Notes: generated by a model not told the origin, from the sequence alone. DNA of 64,000 bases from Streptomyces sp. HB132 (GCF_016909575.1 NZ_JAFBGA010000001.1:248001-312000); one strand, 5' to 3'. Positions 7,270 to 15,789 are shown, counted from the stretch's first letter. Program-made: numbers and translations.

Positions 7270-10041
7270 ATGCCCGCCACCGACCTCACCCGAGCCCTGG
7301 CCCAGGCCATCCGCGGCGACGTGGAGTCCGACGCGACCGCCCGCGCCCTGACGACCATGGACGCCTCCAACTACCGCCGTGTCCCGCAGGCGGTCGTGGC
7401 CCCCCGGGACGCCGAGGACGTCGCCGAGACCCTCCGCATCTGCCGGGAACACGCCACGCCCGTCGTGCCCCGGGGCGCCGGCACCTCCATCGCCGGTCAG
7501 GCCACCGGCACCGGCGTCGTCCTGGACTTCACCCGTCACATGCGGCGCATCACCGAGCTGGACCCCGCCTCCCGCACCGCCGTCGTCCAGCCCGGTGTCG
7601 TCCTGGACGACCTGCGTGCCGCGGCCGCCCCGCACGGGCTGACGTTCGGCCCCGATCCGTCCACCCACAGCCGCTGCACCCTCGGCGGCATGATCGGCAA
7701 CAACTCCTGCGGCTCCCACTCCGTCGCCTGGGGCACCACCGCCGACAACCTCCGCAGTCTGCGCGTCGTGCGCTACGGCGGCGGCGAGGCCCTGCACATC
7801 GGCCGTGACCTGCCCGACGCACCGCCCGGCCTCCACGAGTTCGCCGCCGCCCACCTCGCCTCCCTGCGCACCGGCTTCCCCGAACTCCCGCGTCGCATCT
7901 CCGGATACGCCCTCGACGCGCTGCTCCCCGAGCGCGGCCCGGACCCCGCCCGTGCCCTCTGCGGCAGCGAGGGAACCCTCGCCGTGGTCACCGAGGCGAC
8001 CCTGAGCCTCGTCGCACCGCCCGCCACCCGTGCGCTCGCCGTCCTCGGTTACGCCGACGAGCAGGCCGCCGCCGAAGCCGCCCCCGGCCTGCTCCCGTAC
8101 GGCCCGCTCACCGTCGAGGGCATGGCCGCCGACCTCGTACGTGAACCGGCGGGCCTGCCGCGTGGCGCTGCCTGGCTGTTCGTGGAGACGGGCGGCGCGA
8201 CCCCCGCCGAGGCCCGCGCCCACGCGACCCGGATCCTGCGAGCCTCCGACGCCCTGGACGGCACCGTCGTCACCGACCCCGCCGCCGCGCGCACCCTGTG
8301 GCGCATCCGCGAGGACGCCGCCGGTACGGCGACCCGGATGCCGGACGGCACGGAGGCCTGGCCCGGCTGGGAGGACTGCGCCGTACCGCCCGCCCGCCTC
8401 GGCCCGTACCTCCGCGACTTCCGGGCCCTGCTCGCCGAACACGGCCTGCACGGCACCCCGTACGGGCACTTCGGCGACGGCTGCATCCACGTACGCGTCG
8501 ACTTCGACCTGCTGACGGAACAGGGCGTGGCCCGCTTCCGCCGCTTCTCCGAGGACCAGGCCGACCTCGTCGTCGCCCACGGTGGATCACTCAGCGGAGA
8601 ACACGGCGACGGGCAGGCGAGGGCCGAGCTCCTGCACCGGATGTACGGGGACGACATGGTGCGCCTGTTCACGCGCTTCAAGGACCTCTGGGACCCCGAC
8701 GGTGGCCTGAACCCGGGCATCCTCGCCCGTCCCGCCCGCCTGGACGAGAACCTCCGGTTCGCGGTGCTCCCCGGGCGTCCCGTGGACGTGGCCTTCGGCT
8801 ATCCGCACGACGCCGGCGACTTCACCGCAGCCGTACGCCGCTGCGTCGGCGTCGCCAAGTGCCGCACGGCGAAGGCGGGTCCGGACGTCATGTGCCCCTC
8901 CTTCCGGGCGACCGGCGAGGAGGCGCACTCCACCCGGGGCCGCGCCAGACTGCTTCACGAGATGCTCGCGGGCGAGGTGATCACGGACGGCTGGCGGTCC
9001 ACCGAGGTACGGGACGCACTCGATCTGTGCCTGTCCTGCAAGGGCTGCCGGACCGACTGCCCGGCGGGCGTCGACATGGCCACGTACAAGGCGGAGTTCC
9101 TCCACCACCACTACAGGGGCCGGCCGCGCCCCGCCGCGCACTACGCGATGGGCGGCCTCCCCAGGTGGCTGCGGATGGCGGCCCCCTTCGCGGGCGTGCT
9201 CAACGCCCTCGCGCGGACCGGGCCGCTCGCCGGCCTGGCGCGACGGATCGGCGGCATCGATCCGCGCCGGGCGCTCCCGGTCCTGGCCCGGCAGACCTTC
9301 CGCGCCTGGGTGCGTGCCCGCCGGACTCCGGGGGCCGGGGAGGCCGTCGTCCTCTGGCCGGACACCTTCACCGACCACCTCTCGCCGGAGGTGGGCCGCG
9401 CGGCGGTCCGGGTCCTGGAGTCGGCCGGCCGGACGCCGGTGCTGCCCGGCCGGGGCGTCTGCTGCGGCCTCACCTACGTGTCGACGGGCCGGCTCGACGC
9501 GGCCCGCGCGGTCATGCGCCGCACCCTTGACCGGCTGGGCCCGGCCCTCGGCGCCCCAATCGTCGTCCTGGAACCGAGCTGCGCCGCCACCCTCCGCACG
9601 GATCTGCCGGAGCTCCTGCCCGACGACCCGCGCGCCGCCGCACTCGCCGCCTCCGTGCGCACCCTGGCCCAGTACCTGGAGGAGTACGCCCCCGACTGGG
9701 TGCCGCCACGGCTGGACCGCCGCGTCGCCGGCCAGACCCACTGCCACCAGCACGCGGTGTTCGGCGACGCGGCCGAGCGCAGGCTCCGCGAGAGGGCGGG
9801 CCTGACCGGTGAGCTGAGCGGCGGCTGCTGCGGGCTGGCCGGCAACTTCGGCTTCGAGAAGGGCCACTGGGACGTCTCGGTGGCCTGCGCCGAGGACCAA
9901 CTGCTGCCCTCCGTAAGGGAGTCGGAACCCGGCACGGAACTGCTGGCCGACGGCTTCTCCTGCCGCACCCAGCTGGACCAGCTGGCGGGGCGGCGGGCCC
10001 GCCACCTCGCCGAGGTGCTGGCGGACGGGCTGGACGCGTAG
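7270..10041 (+). CDS. FAD-binding and Fe-S-binding oxidoreductase (GlcD-GlpC fusion, D-lactate/glycolate dehydrogenase type)
   Basis: A 923-residue fusion of a FAD-linked 2-hydroxyacid dehydrogenase with an Fe-S subunit. The N-terminal FAD_binding_4 domain includes PRGAGTSIAGQ (about 60) and GMIGNNSCGSHS; the FAD-oxidase C-terminal domain ends with SGEHGDGQAR (about 445). The Fe-S part has one cluster set spread over CVGVAKC and MCPSF, a second in CLSCKGCRTDCP (about 590), and two CCG-type regions (GVCCGL and GGCCGLAGNFG). Such fusions oxidise D-lactate, glycolate or D-2-hydroxyglutarate and pass electrons to the quinone pool; the exact substrate is not visible. ATG at 7270 was chosen because upstream residues are a shadow of the LCP gene. 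Confidence 0.93.
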   Translation: MPATDLTRALAQAIRGDVESDATARALTTMDASNYRRVPQAVVAPRDAEDVAETLRICREHATPVVPRGAGTSIAGQATGTGVVLDFTRHMRRITELDPASRTAVVQPGVVLDDLRAAAAPHGLTFGPDPSTHSRCTLGGMIGNNSCGSHSVAWGTTADNLRSLRVVRYGGGEALHIGRDLPDAPPGLHEFAAAHLASLRTGFPELPRRISGYALDALLPERGPDPARALCGSEGTLAVVTEATLSLVAPPATRALAVLGYADEQAAAEAAPGLLPYGPLTVEGMAADLVREPAGLPRGAAWLFVETGGATPAEARAHATRILRASDALDGTVVTDPAAARTLWRIREDAAGTATRMPDGTEAWPGWEDCAVPPARLGPYLRDFRALLAEHGLHGTPYGHFGDGCIHVRVDFDLLTEQGVARFRRFSEDQADLVVAHGGSLSGEHGDGQARAELLHRMYGDDMVRLFTRFKDLWDPDGGLNPGILARPARLDENLRFAVLPGRPVDVAFGYPHDAGDFTAAVRRCVGVAKCRTAKAGPDVMCPSFRATGEEAHSTRGRARLLHEMLAGEVITDGWRSTEVRDALDLCLSCKGCRTDCPAGVDMATYKAEFLHHHYRGRPRPAAHYAMGGLPRWLRMAAPFAGVLNALARTGPLAGLARRIGGIDPRRALPVLARQTFRAWVRARRTPGAGEAVVLWPDTFTDHLSPEVGRAAVRVLESAGRTPVLPGRGVCCGLTYVSTGRLDAARAVMRRTLDRLGPALGAPIVVLEPSCAATLRTDLPELLPDDPRAAALAASVRTLAQYLEEYAPDWVPPRLDRRVAGQTHCHQHAVFGDAAERRLRERAGLTGELSGGCCGLAGNFGFEKGHWDVSVACAEDQLLPSVRESEPGTELLADGFSCRTQLDQLAGRRARHLAEVLADGLDA

Positions 10042-10055
10042 AGGAAGGGCGTGTC

Positions 10056-10190
10056 TCAGAGCTTCGCGACGGCCTCGCTCACCGTCGCGGAGGGCCGCTC
10101 GTTCTCCGGGGCCGCACCGCCGGGCAGGGTGCAGCGGTGCCGGGTGTCGCCGTTGACGGGATCGGCGTACGCCTGTGAGCCCGCCCTCAA
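10056..10190 (-). CDS. Possible 44-codon small ORF immediately downstream of the LysR gene
   Basis: A TTG-started frame of 44 codons, ending E-A-V-A-K-L-stop, in the same frame as the LysR gene and separated from its TGA by a few codons. Forty-one of 44 third positions are G or C and the composition is protein-like (TRHRCTLPGGAAPENERPS), which argues for coding. It could be a small protein, a gene remnant, or an ancestral LysR tail now beyond a stop. No family is recognised. Confidence 0.35.
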   Translation of the reverse strand: MRAGSQAYADPVNGDTRHRCTLPGGAAPENERPSATVSEAVAKL

Positions 10191-10208
10191 CTCCTCGCCT
10201 GCAGAGCT

Positions 10209-11138
10209 TCATTCCCCGCCGGTGACGGAATCTCCGGGCGGCGTCCGCCGTTCGCGCGCCACGATCTCCCGGGCCAGTTCCGCCAGTCGGGGCAGTGCGG
10301 GATGGCCGGGACCGTCGCGGCGGGCCAGCAGGACGGGAAGCGGAGGAGCGTCGTCCAGCGGTACGTAGGTGACCCCGGCGTGCGGATGCATCTGGGCGGT
10401 CGACGCACCCGAGACACCGCTGCCCCGCCCTGCCGCGATGGCGGTGAGCCAGTCGTCGGTGTTGGCGACGGTGAGCGTGGCGGCCGGCCGCGCGTGCGGG
10501 GGCCACAGATCGAGCGTGGTGGCACCCGAGACGGTGTTCAGGACCACCGCGTCGCCGGTCAGATCGGCCAGGGACAACGAGCCATGGGCGGCGAGCGGGC
10601 CGTCGGCCGCCACGGCCGCCAACCGCTCCTCGCTGAACAGCACCTCGGTGACGAGCCCCGGAGTGGCCACCGGCCCCCGGAGCAGCGCCGCGTCCACCTC
10701 GCCGCGGGTGAGGCCGGCCGTCCGGTCGTCGATGCGCAGCAGCTCGAGCGGGGTCTCCGGATGGCGCTGCTGCCAGGTCCGCAGGAGCGGTGTGGTGTAC
10801 GGGCCGAACGCGGACCAGGCGTGCCCGAGCCGCAGCGGCCAGTGGCGCAGCCGGCCGGGATCGAGTGCCTCGTCGAAGGCGCCCACCGCTGCGGCGGCCT
10901 TGTCGCGGAAGGCGACGCCCTCGGAGGTGAGGGCGAGGTGGTGGGTGGACCGGTCGACGAGCCGGACGCCCAGGTGTCTTTCGAGGGCCGCGAGCGTCCG
11001 GGAGACGACGGGCTGCGTGATGCGCAGCCGTGCGGCGGCACGGGTGACGCTGCCCTCGTCGGCGATGGCGAGGAAGGCCCGCAGGTGCCGGACCTCGATG
11101 CCGCGACCGCTGTTCCCCGTGGCCTGCCCAGTGCTCAT
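10209..11138 (-). CDS. LysR-family transcriptional regulator
   Basis: A 309-residue LysR-type regulator. The winged helix-turn-helix is at about 15-75 (HLRAFLAIADEGSVTRAAARL...TQPVVSRTLAALERHLGVRLVDRS is the family signature, read in parts), followed by a LysR substrate-binding domain to about 300. It is divergent from a DMT-family exporter, with 141 bp between starts, and probably controls it and itself. ATG at 11138 gives the standard short N-terminus; an in-frame ATG 33 bases upstream is possible. The inducer is unknown. Confidence 0.93.
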   Translation of the reverse strand: MSTGQATGNSGRGIEVRHLRAFLAIADEGSVTRAAARLRITQPVVSRTLAALERHLGVRLVDRSTHHLALTSEGVAFRDKAAAAVGAFDEALDPGRLRHWPLRLGHAWSAFGPYTTPLLRTWQQRHPETPLELLRIDDRTAGLTRGEVDAALLRGPVATPGLVTEVLFSEERLAAVAADGPLAAHGSLSLADLTGDAVVLNTVSGATTLDLWPPHARPAATLTVANTDDWLTAIAAGRGSGVSGASTAQMHPHAGVTYVPLDDAPPLPVLLARRDGPGHPALPRLAELAREIVARERRTPPGDSVTGGE

Positions 11139-11279
11139 GCGTCCGGAGCATAACGGGAGCGCAATCGGCATTTCACGCGAGCCGTGCCGGTCTCTACGGT
11201 GAGAGCGTGAGCGGCTTCCTCTCGGTGCCGTATCATGAACTGTCTGGTGCACTCCATTGGACTTGATGAAAGGTTTCCG

Positions 11280-12239
11280 GTGAACGACCCGCACGCTGCC
11301 GTAGAGCCGGCCGCTGCCGTATCCGTACCCGAGGCGGTGTCCGCGCTCGATGAGCCGGGACGCGGCAGGCTGGGCCGCCCCGGCGGCCGCGGGGCGGCGC
11401 TCGGGCCGGTCGCGCTGGTCGTCGCGGGTGGGCTCTCCGTCCAGTTCGGCGCGGCCGTCGCCGTCCTGCTGATGCCCAGGGCGGGTGCGCTCGGCGTCGT
11501 CACCCTGCGCCTCGCCGCCGCCGCGCTCGTCCTGCTCGTCGTGTGCCGGCCGAAGCTGCGGGGGCACTCCCGTGCCGACTGGGGCACCGTGCTCGCGTTC
11601 GGTGTCGCGATGGGCGCCATGAACACGCTCTTCTACCAGGCCGTCGACCGCATCCCGCTGGGCGCGGCCGTCACCCTGGAGGTCCTCGGCCCACTGGTGC
11701 TGTCCGTCGTCGCCTCCCGCCGGCTGGCCAACCTCGTGTGGGCGGCACTGGCGCTGGGCGGTGTCGTCCTGCTGAGCGGTGGCGGCTTCGACCGCCTGGA
11801 CCCGGTCGGGGCGGCCTACGCCCTGGGCGCGGGCGTCATGTGGGCGACGTACATCGTCTTCAGCGCCCGCACCGGCCGCCGCTTCCCGCAGGCGGACGGA
11901 CTGGCCCTGGCCATGGTGGTGGCGGCGGTGCTCTCACTGCCCCTCGGCATCATGGAGGCCGGCTCGAAGCTCGTGGTCCCCACCACGCTGGGCCTGGGCA
12001 TCGCCGTGGCCCTGCTGAGCTCGGTCCTGCCGTACACCCTCGAACTCATGGCCCTGCGCCGGCTGCCCGCGCCGACCTTCGCGATCCTGATGAGCCTCGA
12101 ACCGGCCATCGCTGCCACGGCGGGCTTCCTCATACTCGACCAGGCCCTCTCCTCGACGGACGCCCTGGCCATCGCCCTGGTCATCGGGGCGAGCATGGGC
12201 GCGGTGCGCAGCCAGTCGCGGGGGCCCCGGAAGCAGTGA
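11280..12239 (+). CDS. EamA/DMT-family transporter (RhtA/YdcZ-like exporter)
   Basis: A 319-residue inner-membrane protein with about ten hydrophobic helices and two EamA repeats, the second near LLSSVLPYTLELMALRRLPAPTFAILMSLEPA (read in parts), a hallmark of the DMT superfamily. Members export amino acids, metabolites or toxic compounds. I chose GTG at 11280 because AAAGG lies seven bases upstream; the ATG at 11235 has no ribosome site. The divergent LysR gene is the likely regulator. Confidence 0.92.
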   Translation: MNDPHAAVEPAAAVSVPEAVSALDEPGRGRLGRPGGRGAALGPVALVVAGGLSVQFGAAVAVLLMPRAGALGVVTLRLAAAALVLLVVCRPKLRGHSRADWGTVLAFGVAMGAMNTLFYQAVDRIPLGAAVTLEVLGPLVLSVVASRRLANLVWAALALGGVVLLSGGGFDRLDPVGAAYALGAGVMWATYIVFSARTGRRFPQADGLALAMVVAAVLSLPLGIMEAGSKLVVPTTLGLGIAVALLSSVLPYTLELMALRRLPAPTFAILMSLEPAIAATAGFLILDQALSSTDALAIALVIGASMGAVRSQSRGPRKQ

Positions 12240-12327
12240 GCCGGTCGCTCCGGGTGACCTGCTCGTTCCGCTGCGCGGCCGGGCGTCCGATCCTAGGGTG
12301 GTCGCGATGGCCGACCTGGAGGAACAC

Positions 12328-12846
12328 ATGCCGGAACGCGACGATCTGCTCGCCCTCGTGACCGATCAGCGCACCAACTTTCTGTACACCGTCGCCGAAC
12401 TCGACGACGCGGGGGCCCGGGCCCGGACGACGGTCAGCGAGCTGACCCTCGGCGGACTCCTCAAGCACCTCGGACTCGTGCAGCGCAGCTGGCTCGACGT
12501 CGTCGAGGGCACCGCTCCCGCCAAGGTCGACTGGGCGGACCTCGACCCCGACGGCAACCGGATGACCGACGCCGAGACGGTGCCCGGGCTGCTGGAGGCC
12601 TTCCACGCGGCGTCGGCCGCGTTCGACCGTACGGTGCGCGAGGAGGCCGACCTCGACCGCGAGGTCACGCTGCCCGCCTACCCCTGGTCACCCCCGGAGC
12701 CGGTCGTCTGGACCGTCCGTCGCGTCCTGTGGCACATCTTCCGGGAGATCGCCCACCACAGCGGCCACGCCGACATCATCCGCGAGGCGCTGGACGGTGC
12801 CAGCACCACGGCGAGGATGGCCGAGGCGGCGTCGGAGGGGCAGTAG
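12328..12846 (+). CDS. DinB-fold (DUF664) protein
   Basis: A 172-residue four-helix DinB/DUF664 protein. Metal-ligand candidates are His in LLKHLGLVQRSW and the pair in REIAHHSGHADIIRE, matching the triad of the family. DinB-fold proteins in actinobacteria are often mycothiol-dependent transferases. ATG at 12328 is preceded by GGAGGA at ideal spacing; an ATG at 12307 is the alternative. It is a stand-alone gene after the DMT transporter; substrate unknown. Confidence 0.9.
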   Translation: MPERDDLLALVTDQRTNFLYTVAELDDAGARARTTVSELTLGGLLKHLGLVQRSWLDVVEGTAPAKVDWADLDPDGNRMTDAETVPGLLEAFHAASAAFDRTVREEADLDREVTLPAYPWSPPEPVVWTVRRVLWHIFREIAHHSGHADIIREALDGASTTARMAEAASEGQ

Positions 12847-12967
12847 CGCGCACGGCGGGGGCCGGCGCGGACGCCGAGTCGCGGCCGTCCCGGCCCTTGC
12901 CGCGTCACCGCGCCGGGAGCGGGCGCGGGAGGCACGATGGAAGGGAGCGGAGGAAGGAGGCGCGCGC

Positions 12968-13138
12968 ATGGGATCCGCAAAGGGAACCGACGAGTACGAC
13001 GGGCTGTATTCGCACACCCCCTCGCAGGCCGAGGGTGAACGCGACGACGAGCCGGCCGTGCGCGGCAAGGCCGCGGAGACGCACCCCGACGTCCCCCGGA
13101 CCGAGCCCTCACAGGCCGAGGGCGACCGCACGGAGTGA
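12968..13138 (+). CDS. Small hydrophilic conserved-type protein (56 aa)
   Basis: A very acidic 56-residue protein with no membrane segment, containing two copies of a short motif, PSQAEGERDD and PSQAEGDRTE. A strong ribosome site (GGAGGAAGGAGG) precedes ATG at 12968. It looks like one of the disordered small proteins common in Streptomyces; no function can be assigned. Confidence 0.7.
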   Translation: MGSAKGTDEYDGLYSHTPSQAEGERDDEPAVRGKAAETHPDVPRTEPSQAEGDRTE

Positions 13139-13151
13139 CCCGGACGGCGGC

Positions 13152-13500
13152 TCAGCCGTCGACGGGCAGGATGCGGAACGCGGTGAGGCCGGGCGTCAGG
13201 GGGGTGACGGCCCTGAAACCCCGCTGGTCGAGGGTGAAGATGCGGGTCGGTCCGGTACCGGTCGGCAAGCACGACGCCGACCGCGCCCGCGAGGTCCAGC
13301 CTCAGCCCCGCGTAGGTGCGGCGCACCTCGTGGGCCGCACCCAGGTCGGCCGGCTTCAGGTCCGCGAGCCTGTACTGACCGTCCGCCATGCGAGAGTTGA
13401 GCGCCTCCATCACCTGAATGGAGGCCGGGAAGCCGAGCTCCCGCGTCTCGTTCTCGAGGATCTTCGCGGCGTCGGAATGATCATGCCGATAAGGTGCCAC
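13152..13500 (-). pseudogene. Truncated and frameshifted PIN-domain (VapC-like) toxin gene
   Basis: The minus strand encodes the C-terminal two thirds of a PIN-domain ribonuclease. From about 13470 to 13247 the frame reads ...YAGLRLDLAGAVGVVLADRYRTD; the downstream continuation RIFTLDQRGFRAVTPL...FRILPVDG lies in the next frame and ends at a TGA at 13152. Removing one base from the G run at 13244-13246 restores continuity. About 45 N-terminal residues, including the first catalytic Asp, are missing, and the third acidic position (normally DLxDA) is Gly (DLAGA). No VapB-like antitoxin is adjacent. The upstream edge coincides with a perfect hairpin. I consider it a dead toxin remnant. Confidence 0.72.
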
Positions 13501-13524
13501 CCTGCCCTACGCAGGGCAGGGTGG
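13497..13524. repeat. Perfect 12-bp inverted repeat with 4-nt loop
   Basis: CCACCCTGCCCT and AGGGCAGGGTGG flank ACGC. It sits exactly at the 5' edge of the truncated PIN gene and upstream of the divergent cupin gene, so it is badly placed for a terminator of either. It may be a recombination scar, an operator or a bidirectional terminator. Confidence 0.75.
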
Positions 13525-13549
13525 TACAGGCCCAGCCGCCGCCCTGGCC

Positions 13550-13573
13550 GTAACAGCCCGGCCCGGCTGTTAC
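13550..13573. promoter_or_regulatory. Operator-like palindrome upstream of the cupin gene
   Basis: Perfect nine-base arms GTAACAGCC / GGCTGTTAC with a six-base GC spacer, ending 10 bp before the cupin ATG. Its placement over the translation start region suggests repression or RNA-level control; the factor is unknown. Confidence 0.55.
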
Positions 13574-13583
13574 GTTCCTGGCC

Positions 13584-13949
13584 ATGGGCGACGACGGCGT
13601 GTACGTGGGGCACGCGGAGAAGGACGCGGCACTCGACCACGGATGGCTGCTGGGCCACTTCAGGGAGCCGTCCGACCCGCGCCACAGCGAGGCCCTGGAG
13701 ATCAAGTGGGGCGTCCACCCCCGGGGCGACGAGCGCGCGCGGTGGGTGAGGGGCGAGGAGCGTACGGCGCTGCTCGTGCTCATCAGCGGTCGCTTCCGGA
13801 TGCGGTTCCCCGGGCGGGACGTCCTTCTGGAACGCCAGGGCGACTACGTCGTATGGGGCCGGGGCACCGACCACTCCTGGTGTGCGGAGGAGGAGTCCGT
13901 GGTCCTGACCGTGCGCTGGCCCTCCGTCCCGGGCTACCGGGCCGGCTGA
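13584..13949 (+). CDS. Single-domain cupin protein
   Basis: A 121-residue protein with a cupin-like beta-barrel pattern: VHPRGDER, then ALLVLISGRFRMRFPGRDVLLERQGDYVVWGRGTDHSW (read in parts), where the Gly/Asp/His spacing fits cupin motif 2. A full His-His-Glu metal set is not obvious. Small cupins of this kind are widespread in Streptomyces as sensors or minor enzymes. No Shine-Dalgarno sequence is evident before ATG 13584; the preceding palindrome occupies that region. Confidence 0.75.
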   Translation: MGDDGVYVGHAEKDAALDHGWLLGHFREPSDPRHSEALEIKWGVHPRGDERARWVRGEERTALLVLISGRFRMRFPGRDVLLERQGDYVVWGRGTDHSWCAEEESVVLTVRWPSVPGYRAG

Positions 13950-13970
13950 TCCACCGGCCGCCCGACCGCG

Positions 13971-15143
13971 TCACCGCCCGGCTGCCAGCACTGCCGCCAG
14001 GCCTTCTTGCAGGTCCCTGACGAAATACTCGGGAACCTCCAGCGAGGGGAAGTGCCCCCCGCTCTCGGCTGACCTCCAGCGGACGATGTTGCGGTACCGC
14101 TCCTGTGCCCAGGGGCGCGGACACTTCTCGATGTCACGGGGATACATGCTGATCGCCGACGGGACGTCGACCCGCAGTTCCGGGTCCAGCGAGTTGTGGC
14201 TCTCGTAGTAGATGCGGGCCGCCGATGCGCCGGTCCGCGTCAGCCAGTACAGGGTGACGTCGTCAAGGATCCTGTCTCTGGAAATCGTCTCGAACGGACT
14301 GTCCTCGGTGTCCGACCACTCGGCGAACTTGTCGAGGATCCAGGCGAGAAGCCCCACCGGTGAGTCGACGAGCGAGTAACCGATGGTCTGCGGTCGGGTC
14401 GCCTGCTGCTTCGCGTAAGCCGCGCGGTGGCGCCAGAAGTCACGGGTCTCCTCGGTCCACCTGCGCTCGACCGCTGTCAGCCCGTCCGTCGTCAGCCCGG
14501 GTGGCGCCTCCGCGAACAACGTGTGGATGCCGAGGACGTGCGCGGGGAACCTGCCGGCGAGAACCGTGGTGATATTGCCTCCCCAGTCGCCGCCGTGGGC
14601 CAGGAACGTGCCGTATCCGAGCCGTCCCATCAATTCCACCCACGCGGCCGCGATCTTCTCGGTTCCCCATCCGGTCGTGGCCGGCTTGTCGCTGTAACCG
14701 AAGCCAGGCAGCGACGGAACCACCACGTGGAACGCCGGCGCGTCGGCGTCCTTGGGATCTGCCAGCTCGTCCACCACGTCGATGAACTCGGCAATGCTGC
14801 CTGGCCAGCCGTGCGTCAAGACCAGTGGAGTGGCGTCCGCGCGCGCGGATCGACGGTGCAGGAAGTGGATCGCCAGACCGTCGACAGTCGTGCGGAACTG
14901 GCCGATCCGGTTGAGACGCTCCTCGAACGAACGCCAGTTGTACCCGGTGCGCCAGTAGTCCACGACATCGACGAGGTCGGCGAGGGGGACGCCCTGTTCC
15001 CATCGGCGGGGGCCGGGTGCGGCGCGATGGACCGTCTCGGCCTCCGGTAGCCGCGCCGCGGCCAGTCGGGCCCGCAGATCGTCGAGATCGGCGTCCGTCG
15101 CGTGGGCTTCAAATGCTTGCACGTCGCTGCTCGGGCGGGGCAT
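13971..15143 (-). CDS. Epoxide hydrolase (alpha/beta-hydrolase with EHN domain)
   Basis: A 390-residue epoxide hydrolase of the juvenile-hormone/microsomal type. An EHN N-terminal domain (1-110, with WRTGYNWR) precedes the alpha/beta-hydrolase core. The oxyanion hole is HGWPGS (about 124-129), the nucleophile Asp is in HGGDWGGN (about 196) and the catalytic His is in SGGHFPSLEVPE near the C-terminus; cap-domain tyrosines are present (YYESHNS). The enzyme opens epoxides to diols. ATG at 15143 has AGGAGG five bases upstream. It is divergent from a CGNR regulator across 82 bp carrying two related palindromes, so the pair looks like a sensor-enzyme cassette. Confidence 0.94.
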   Translation of the reverse strand: MPRPSSDVQAFEAHATDADLDDLRARLAAARLPEAETVHRAAPGPRRWEQGVPLADLVDVVDYWRTGYNWRSFEERLNRIGQFRTTVDGLAIHFLHRRSARADATPLVLTHGWPGSIAEFIDVVDELADPKDADAPAFHVVVPSLPGFGYSDKPATTGWGTEKIAAAWVELMGRLGYGTFLAHGGDWGGNITTVLAGRFPAHVLGIHTLFAEAPPGLTTDGLTAVERRWTEETRDFWRHRAAYAKQQATRPQTIGYSLVDSPVGLLAWILDKFAEWSDTEDSPFETISRDRILDDVTLYWLTRTGASAARIYYESHNSLDPELRVDVPSAISMYPRDIEKCPRPWAQERYRNIVRWRSAESGGHFPSLEVPEYFVRDLQEGLAAVLAAGR

Positions 15144-15163
15144 GAGACCTCCTGGCCATAGCG

Positions 15164-15223
15164 GAACCGGCTTAGCCGGTTCTAACATGCCGTCAGGTCG
15201 TCCCGCAACCGGCTAAGGTGGTT
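15164..15223. promoter_or_regulatory. Twin operators between epoxide hydrolase and CGNR regulator
   Basis: A perfect palindrome GAACCGGCTTAGCCGGTTC lies at 15164-15182, and a related copy AACCGGCTAAGGTGGTT lies at 15207-15223, directly abutting the regulator ATG. The same half-site AACCGGC starts both. Centres are 42 bp apart, four helical turns. Probable autoregulatory and target operators of the CGNR protein. Confidence 0.65.
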
Positions 15224-15225
15224 CC

Positions 15226-15789
15226 ATGCATGCCGGGTTTCCTGAGTTCCGCCTCGGTAGTGTGCTGGCGACCAGCTTCACGGCGACTCTGACGGAGCGT
15301 CGTGGCAACGCTGTGGAGCGCATTCCCACGCCACACCGACTCGTCGACTGGCTGGCTGTGAACGGCCTTGCCGTGGACTCCTGCACCACTGCCCAACTCG
15401 ACCTCGCCCGGGACCTGAGGGAGTCGATCCACGTCGTCGCGACAGCGGCCGCGATCCAGGACGCTCTCCCGGTGTCCGCTGTCCGAGTCATCAACGCCCG
15501 CAGCGCCGAGGGCCGGGCCGCCGCGATCCTGACGCCCGAGGGTGAGCGGGAATGGATGCTCAGCTCGGCTTCCGGCGTGGAAGACGCCCTCAGCGTGATC
15601 GCCGCCGATGCGATCAGCGTCATCGCAGGTGAACGAGACGGAAGATTGGCCTTGTGTGCATCACCGACCTGCCGAGCCGCCTTCTTCGACACCAGCCGAA
15701 GCCGGACACGTAAGTGGTGTGACATGAACACGTGTGGGAATCGCCAGAAGAAGGCGCGCTTCAACGCCAACCAGCGCAAGCGCCCCTGA
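15226..15789 (+). CDS. CGNR zinc-finger (ABATE-domain) regulator
   Basis: A 187-residue protein with an N-terminal ABATE ligand-binding domain and a C-terminal CGNR zinc finger: LCASPTC at about 143-149 and WCDMNTCGNR at about 164-173 give the C-x4-C / C-x4-C ligand set. Proteins of this type are predicted stress-responsive transcription factors. The ATG at 15226 touches the distal operator, so binding should block its own expression. Codon use is less GC-biased than neighbours. The divergent epoxide hydrolase is the likely target. Confidence 0.9.
   Translation: MHAGFPEFRLGSVLATSFTATLTERRGNAVERIPTPHRLVDWLAVNGLAVDSCTTAQLDLARDLRESIHVVATAAAIQDALPVSAVRVINARSAEGRAAAILTPEGEREWMLSSASGVEDALSVIAADAISVIAGERDGRLALCASPTCRAAFFDTSRSRTRKWCDMNTCGNRQKKARFNANQRKRP

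Noticed and set aside
10051..10368. Plus-strand frame opposite the end of the LysR gene
   Set aside because: It overlaps LysR antisense and lacks a ribosome site; the minus strand has the better coding signal.
13139..13500. Intact small toxin gene on the minus strand
   Set aside because: The PIN-like C-terminus is only reached by changing frame, and the N-terminal active site is missing, so it was called a pseudogene.
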